From: Clostridiaceae bacterium | GTDB taxonomy: Bacteria > Bacillota > Clostridia > Saccharofermentanales > DTU023 | Assembly: GCA_012798865.1 (NCBI GenBank) | Contig: JAAZMK010000053.1 | Span: 1-13,092 of the forward strand | Direction of reading: 5' to 3' | DNA length: 13,092 bases | Shown here: piece by piece, positions 10,201-13,092 of the stretch | How the letters are laid out: each line of letters opens with the position of its first letter | Numbering within the stretch: the first letter of the stretch is position 1 | The notes under the pieces: model-generated | What the model saw: the letters and a program-made list of their open reading frames with translations, nothing else | Databases searched by the model: none | Told to the model about the DNA's origin: nothing | Made by a program: the position numbers and the translations under genes

Positions 10201-10751
10201 TCTTCGCGGATCCTAAAGCGGAAGGCGGCATGCTCGATATCTCCGTCCACCAGTGGGCGGAGAGCCACGGCTTCCATGTCACGGACTACCGCATGGCAAA
10301 CCGAGCGCTCTACACGGACGCCCAAAGTTCCATGCTGATGACCGTGTTACTGGCTGCCGGAGTCATCTTCATCACGCTTGCGATCCTCATCAATACGAAC
10401 CAATCGACCGTTGACGCGAACAAAAAACGTACGGGTATACTCCAAGCAATCGGACTGACGAAACAAGATTTTCTCGTGATGCAAGTCCATAAGGCGCTGC
10501 CCTCCGCGCTCATCGCGCTTCTGTTGTCGCACGGTATCGTCGCGGGCGTGCTCGTCATCATCTCGGTCTTCTTCAAGGGCGTTTCACCCCGTGTGCTCAT
10601 CCCGCATATGGCGGAAACGTATTTCTGGCAGTACCCTTGGACGATTCACGCGGCGCTTTGCATCTTGTTCGTCGTCCTTTCGGTCGTGATCGCGGTCAAT
10701 CCGATGCGAAAAGTCGCTTCAGAGTCTGCCATCGACAACATCCGCGATTGA
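7278..10751 (+). CDS. Large FtsX/MacB-type ABC transporter permease, tandem (eight-helix) form
   Basis: A 1157-residue membrane protein built as two similar halves. Half one: a helix at about 25-48, an extracellular domain of roughly 440 residues, and three helices at about 492-512, 545-570 and 580-608. Half two: a helix at about 655-680, an extracellular domain of about 335 residues, and helices at about 1019-1038, 1068-1095 and 1121-1142. After the second helix of each half comes the FtsX-type coupling segment: RRRSKRVALMRAIGASKGQ in half one and ANKKRTGILQAIGLTKQDF in half two, both with the RxxxLxAIGxxK-like pattern. This is the layout of permeases that work mechanically with a LolD/MacB-like ATPase on lipoproteins, peptides or cell-wall enzymes. 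No ATPase gene is adjacent on either side. The start has a modest AGAAGAAG ribosome site. Substrate unknown. Confidence 0.88.
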   Translation: MKVPKRKNIRHIALSAMKGRKNDTKLLLFVIILVFLFISLSQILLASIAKTDHLRRTNLYGTWQVMYHGASEEKTNALREKMTGISLSVLPIAGYTQDNQLIASFDDKTMELGNFKLKDGHLPETPDEIALVGSGDDANRAIGSTVTIKYLSDHTLKHYTSSESILDQYAPLYQYLPLNDLRIVREFERWWAEKGGSIIKGVAGYETYPRNLSECTALQYRALFAQWMRRVSVPGSLTGGYWTEQFGKTTTSNDLIGYEGTTITIQRLMREVSYYGEEFGGYDSNGLEGYAKPWFTKVQFSKEYKVTGLIEPYEERWDTEGFEMPSAFVTPEECQFIHNAMDAPREKFIELPPYEPQSIVLFAGSPKMASSLYEQGLPVYEDGLTKRFKISKLQKGFGKYGGYITGLDREGNEVSLPYEGEGGLLKVEHPYQLYTTVEQLRTGTFSYESVFPMPIPTLSADKAYETNEEPYRINRFAYPPDTDVAVQLQTVMSLSLSAVSFCAVFLISLTQLRRRSKRVALMRAIGASKGQTVKLLAWETWYQLAFGVPLGLLIGFILSFIAVKIFGASYSVGMVFSIDVGALILGILGGVISVLVSMALSGLYAMQIPLISGAEKAPKRICEKPRAKLRKRKKMTRLSLVRRELSFNRGRSLAAFALSFLLILSTILAVFLGSNAFSRWRETVYLPDKPDYIVRVPYRVNKPFLEEIMEEIGSITDINRVIPYHTGENLSLVCEELLPKSSRLTLEYEKNAPGQPGSSFSLTGGYKEALNYHDEYLFREQGMDEYYDPDQNDGSGSRKWEDVTSVFVDLLCFDFDLYPTAKDLLEKALAEGDVDWERLAKGETCIVLSPLYDDDLQTSTNRNDRHLFYRDDGVDVGDVFRLKGHTQNLGMDGDLSITTKENVVEVSGIIHYFPDRGFWPLSNEPKRLTIISGEPLLKSLYHLSGKRMDAYQSSLFEIMSQLFQPDCMGKSYFCLFADPKAEGGMLDISVHQWAESHGFHVTDYRMANRALYTDAQSSMLMTVLLAAGVIFITLAILINTNQSTVDANKKRTGILQAIGLTKQDFLVMQVHKALPSALIALLLSHGIVAGVLVIISVFFKGVSPRVLIPHMAETYFWQYPWTIHAALCILFVVLSVVIAVNPMRKVASESAIDNIRD

Positions 10752-10842
10752 TCAGCGTCTATCGCGTCGATTTCCTTACGAAGCTTTGCTGGAGTTGCGT
10801 TACAACACATAAGACCCTCCATTTCATGAGAATAGCCTCATA

Positions 10843-10851
10843 TGGTAAAAT
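10843..10851 (+). promoter_or_regulatory. Candidate extended -10 promoter for aspS-gatC
   Basis: TGGTAAAAT gives a TGn extension plus TAAAAT (five of six matches to TATAAT). A partial -35 (TTCATG, 10823-10828) lies 17 bases upstream. It would give a leader of roughly 100 bases before aspS. A second -10-like TATAGT at 10906-10911 is an alternative with no good -35. Confidence 0.35.
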
Positions 10852-10864
10852 GCAAGCACTTGCA
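10851..10864. repeat. Palindrome overlapping the candidate aspS promoter
   Basis: TGCAAG and CTTGCA form a perfect six-base inverted repeat separated by two bases. It starts at the last base of the candidate -10 hexamer, where a repressor operator would be expected. A chance palindrome cannot be excluded. Confidence 0.4.
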
Positions 10865-10898
10865 CCGCATGCCCGGAGCTCGTTTTTGTGAGCCCAAA

Positions 10899-10922
10899 GT
10901 CAGACTATAGTAATGATCTGAC
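10899..10922. repeat. Inverted repeat around a TATAGT element upstream of aspS
   Basis: GTCAGA and TCTGAC are exact inverted copies separated by 12 bases that include TATAGT. It could be an operator flanking a -10 element or a small RNA hairpin in the aspS leader. Confidence 0.35.
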
Positions 10923-10961
10923 AACTAGCGGGCAAGACTAAAACATGATGGACCTTAGCGT

Positions 10962-13052
10962 ATGAAACGAACAAATTATTGCGGTCTTTTTTCTGAACGA
11001 GATGTCGGGAAACGGACGACAGCTTGCGGGTGGGTAGAGACGAAACGCGACATGGGCGGCGTCATCTTCATCGATCTCGTCGACCGGGAGGGCGTGCTTC
11101 AAATCGTCTTCAACCCCGCCTACACATCGCCTGAAGCGTTCGCTCTCGCCGAGCGTGTACGAAATCAGTCAACACTGATGGTAGAAGGCGAGATGTTCCT
11201 CCGCGACGAAGAAACGGTCAACACGAAAATCGACACGGGTACCGTCGAACTGCGTGTAACGCATGCCGTACTTCTTTCAGCATGCGGCGATCTTCCGTTC
11301 AATCCCGCCGAGGCCGACGATGTCCGAGAGGACCTTCGTCTCAAGTATCGTTACCTCGATTTAAGGCGCAAGCGTCTGCGCGATAACATTCGCTTCCGAC
11401 ATCGCGTCACATCGTCGATTCGCCGGTTCATGGACGATGAGGGTTTCATTGACGTGGAAACGCCTATCCTGACGAAGAGCACGCCGGAGGGCGCGCGCGA
11501 TTACCTCGTGCCCAGCCGCATTCACCCCGGATCTTTTTACGCATTGCCTCAGTCACCGCAACTCTTCAAGCAGCTCCTCATGGTCTCGGGCTTCGATCGG
11601 TACTACCAGATCGCCCGCTGTTTCCGCGATGAGGACTTGCGCGCTGACAGGCAGCCGGAATTTACCCAGCTCGACCTCGAGATGTCGTTTGTCGAGATGG
11701 AGGACGTCCTCACGCTGTTGGAGAACTTGCTCCGTCACGTCATGCTCGACGTCAAGGGCATCCGCTATGCCGATCCGTTCCCGCGTTTCACATGGGCGGA
11801 AGCCATGGATCGTTACGGCAGCGACAAGCCCGATTTGCGCTTCGATTTGCCGATTGTCGATATAACCGACCTTAAGGCGGTCTCCGAGTTTTCCGTGTTC
11901 AGCAAAGTCGTCGAGGCGGGCGGAGTCGTTCGCGCCATAACCTTGCCGGGACAGTACGATTTGACGCGTTCGACGATCAACGAACTGACCGATTTTGCAA
12001 TCTCTGAAGGTGCCGGCGGCATGGCGTGGATCGCGTGGAGACCCTCCGGCGAGATTTATTCCATCTTGACGAAATACATCGAAGAACAGAATCTGCTCGA
12101 ACTATTGCGGCGCGTCGGCGCCGAACCTGGCGACTTCGTTCTGTTCTCGGCAGATAAACTCGACATCGTCAGGCGCGTGACGGGCGCGCTCCGCCTGAGG
12201 CTCGGCGACATGTTGGGACTTCGCGACCCCGACAAGTTCGCTTTCGCCATCGTGACCGACTTCCCTATGTTTGAATATAACGAAGAGGAAGATCGGTACA
12301 CGGCGCAGCACCACCCCTTTACGATGCCGTTTGAGGAGGATTTTGACTACCTGTTGACGGATCCGCTACGTGTGCGCTCACAGGCGTACGACTTCGTCCT
12401 GAACGGGACGGAACTCGGATCGGGCAGCATCCGTATCCACCGAAGCGACATTCAAACGCGCGTTTTCCAAGCGCTCGGTCTCAGCGATCAAGAGATTGGG
12501 GAACGATTCGGCTTTATTATTAATGCGTTTAAATACGGCGCTCCTCCGCACGGCGGATTCGCTTTCGGCTTGGATCGGCTCGTCATGATCCTCGCAGGCG
12601 AGCAGTCGCTGCGCGATGTCATCGCCTTTCCGAAGATAAGAGATGCCTCGTGCCCCATGACGGACGCACCCTCGACAGTCGACGAAGTGCAGCTCGACGA
12701 GCTCTCCATTTGTCTCGCCGACGCCATTCGTCCCGAGCGCGATCGCGCCATCACAAAGGAGAACAAACGCCGCGCGGAACTCAACATCAAGCGTTTAGCG
12801 GAAGAATCGCGCCTCCAAATCTCGCAGAAAGACGAAGCCGGTATGCAGGACAGCTTGCTGGAACTCATCTCTTTTGCGGACGCGCTTCATGAGGTCGACA
12901 CAGACGGCGTGGAACCGACCTATAGCCCCTCTGAATCACATGACGTTTGGCTAACGGAGCGAGATGACCGCGCGCTGACGGCAGAAGATGCGCTTGCCAA
13001 CGCACCGGAATCGCGTCAGCAGTTTTTCTTCGTCCCGCCGGTCGTCGAGTGA
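10962..13052 (+). CDS. aspS: Aspartyl-tRNA synthetase fused to amidotransferase subunit GatC
   Basis: A 696-residue fusion. Residues 1 to about 590 are a complete bacterial-type AspRS, class IIb. They comprise an N-terminal OB-fold anticodon-binding domain (CGWVETKRDMGGVIFIDL, 22-39), motif 1 around FIDVETPILTKSTPEGARDY (162-181), the Asp-site QSPQLFKQ (197-204), and motif 2 RCFRDEDLRADRQPEFTQLD (219-238). The GAD-type insertion sits in the middle, and motif 3 GFAFGLDRLVMILAG (532-546) precedes DVIAFPK. Free AspRS is about 590 residues. After a basic linker (590-604) come about 90 residues matching GatC from end to end. The enzyme charges tRNA with Asp. Joined to GatC, it likely supplies Asp-tRNA(Asn) to GatCAB. 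The ATG at 10962 lacks a strong Shine-Dalgarno, but the N-terminus fits the family. The gene is followed 14 bases later by a probable gatA. The fusion is in one uninterrupted frame, so it is not an obvious sequencing artefact. Confidence 0.95.
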   Translation: MKRTNYCGLFSERDVGKRTTACGWVETKRDMGGVIFIDLVDREGVLQIVFNPAYTSPEAFALAERVRNQSTLMVEGEMFLRDEETVNTKIDTGTVELRVTHAVLLSACGDLPFNPAEADDVREDLRLKYRYLDLRRKRLRDNIRFRHRVTSSIRRFMDDEGFIDVETPILTKSTPEGARDYLVPSRIHPGSFYALPQSPQLFKQLLMVSGFDRYYQIARCFRDEDLRADRQPEFTQLDLEMSFVEMEDVLTLLENLLRHVMLDVKGIRYADPFPRFTWAEAMDRYGSDKPDLRFDLPIVDITDLKAVSEFSVFSKVVEAGGVVRAITLPGQYDLTRSTINELTDFAISEGAGGMAWIAWRPSGEIYSILTKYIEEQNLLELLRRVGAEPGDFVLFSADKLDIVRRVTGALRLRLGDMLGLRDPDKFAFAIVTDFPMFEYNEEEDRYTAQHHPFTMPFEEDFDYLLTDPLRVRSQAYDFVLNGTELGSGSIRIHRSDIQTRVFQALGLSDQEIGERFGFIINAFKYGAPPHGGFAFGLDRLVMILAGEQSLRDVIAFPKIRDASCPMTDAPSTVDEVQLDELSICLADAIRPERDRAITKENKRRAELNIKRLAEESRLQISQKDEAGMQDSLLELISFADALHEVDTDGVEPTYSPSESHDVWLTERDDRALTAEDALANAPESRQQFFFVPPVVE
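12774..13049 (+). other. gatC: GatC domain within the AspRS fusion
   Basis: Residues 605-696 of the fusion read as a full-length GatC (stand-alone GatC is about 95 residues). Landmarks in order are IKRLAEESRLQIS (the usual VxHLAxLARL helix), ELISFADALHEVDTDGVEPT (matches the LxxVDTxxVEP core), a TERDD segment (usual RxD box), ALANAPE (usual NAP) and the terminal FFVPPVVE (usual VPxV). GatC wraps around the GatA-GatB interface in the known amidotransferase structures. No ATG precedes it in frame, so a separate GatC is unlikely to be made from an ATG. Confidence 0.92.
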
Positions 13053-13058
13053 GAGGAG
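13053..13058 (+). promoter_or_regulatory. Ribosome binding site of the gene after aspS-gatC
   Basis: GAGGAG immediately follows the fusion's stop codon and lies seven bases before the ATG at 13066, a standard spacing. It marks the next gene as part of the same transcription unit. Confidence 0.7.
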
Positions 13059-13065
13059 AGCGAGA

Positions 13066-13092
13066 ATGGATTATCAATCAATGCAATTACAA
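13066..13092 (+). CDS. Start of a gene, probably gatA (first nine codons only)
   Basis: An ATG with a good ribosome site opens a frame reading MDYQSMQLQ to the window edge. The position directly after a gatC moiety suggests gatA, the amidase subunit that releases ammonia from glutamine for Asp-tRNA(Asn)/Glu-tRNA(Gln) amidation, because gatC-gatA-gatB is a common order. Nine residues cannot prove identity, so the name rests on context. Confidence 0.55.

Larger units (their letters stand above)
10752..10961. other. Intergenic region upstream of aspS with three inverted repeats
   Basis: A 210-base gap between the permease stop and the aspS start. It holds a candidate extended -10 promoter and a TATAGT element. 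It also holds three short inverted repeats, at 10826-10841, 10851-10864 and 10899-10922. No clear rho-independent terminator for the permease gene is seen. I found no T-box signature (no AGGGTGG-like antiterminator sequence), although tRNA synthetase genes in Bacillota often have one. Confidence 0.5.

Noticed and set aside
10637..10891. An 84-codon plus-strand frame crossing the end of the permease gene into the intergenic region.
   Set aside because: It largely overlaps the permease's last membrane helix in another frame and resembles no protein.
10752..10961. A T-box riboswitch upstream of aspS.
   Set aside because: I looked for the antiterminator signature and a terminator hairpin with a T-run and found neither. 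The leader is also short for a T-box.
12488..12868. A 126-codon minus-strand frame opposite the aspS-gatC junction.
   Set aside because: Antisense to conserved AspRS motif 3 and the GatC domain. It is a Ser/Arg-rich shadow translation without a start signal.

Overview
The window is about half G+C and reads as a bacterial chromosome, most likely from a Clostridia-like member of the Bacillota. This is an inference from the gene families, the strong GGAGG-type ribosome binding sites, and the use of a GatCAB-type transamidation system. No taxonomic marker is decisive. I see no mobile element, CRISPR array, rRNA or tRNA.

Left part (1-4830, minus strand): a tight operon read right to left. It holds a patatin-like phospholipase, then sbcD (Mre11-type nuclease, TTG start, 3 bases after the phospholipase stop), then sbcC (Rad50-type ATPase, ATGA overlap with sbcD). 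sbcC runs off the left edge. SbcCD is the double-strand-end and hairpin nuclease. Why a lipid hydrolase leads its operon is not evident.

Middle (5068-10751): a small RDD-family membrane protein on the minus strand lies divergent from a plus-strand pair. That pair is a probable lipoprotein of unknown function followed after 14 bases by a 1157-residue, eight-helix FtsX/MacB-type permease with two very large extracellular domains. No ABC ATPase for it is in the window.

Right part (10962-13092, plus strand): a 696-codon aspartyl-tRNA synthetase whose last ~90 residues are a complete GatC. GatC is the small subunit of the Asp-tRNA(Asn)/Glu-tRNA(Gln) amidotransferase. Fourteen bases after its stop, a new gene begins with a good ribosome binding site; by position it is probably gatA, but only nine codons are visible. 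The aspS-gatC fusion is the most notable feature. It covalently joins the enzyme that can misacylate tRNA(Asn) with Asp to the complex that converts Asp-tRNA(Asn) to Asn-tRNA(Asn), in effect a built-in transamidosome.

No stretch over 300 bases lacks a gene. The three intergenic gaps (4831-5067, 5569-5769, 10752-10961) hold only candidate promoters and short inverted repeats.
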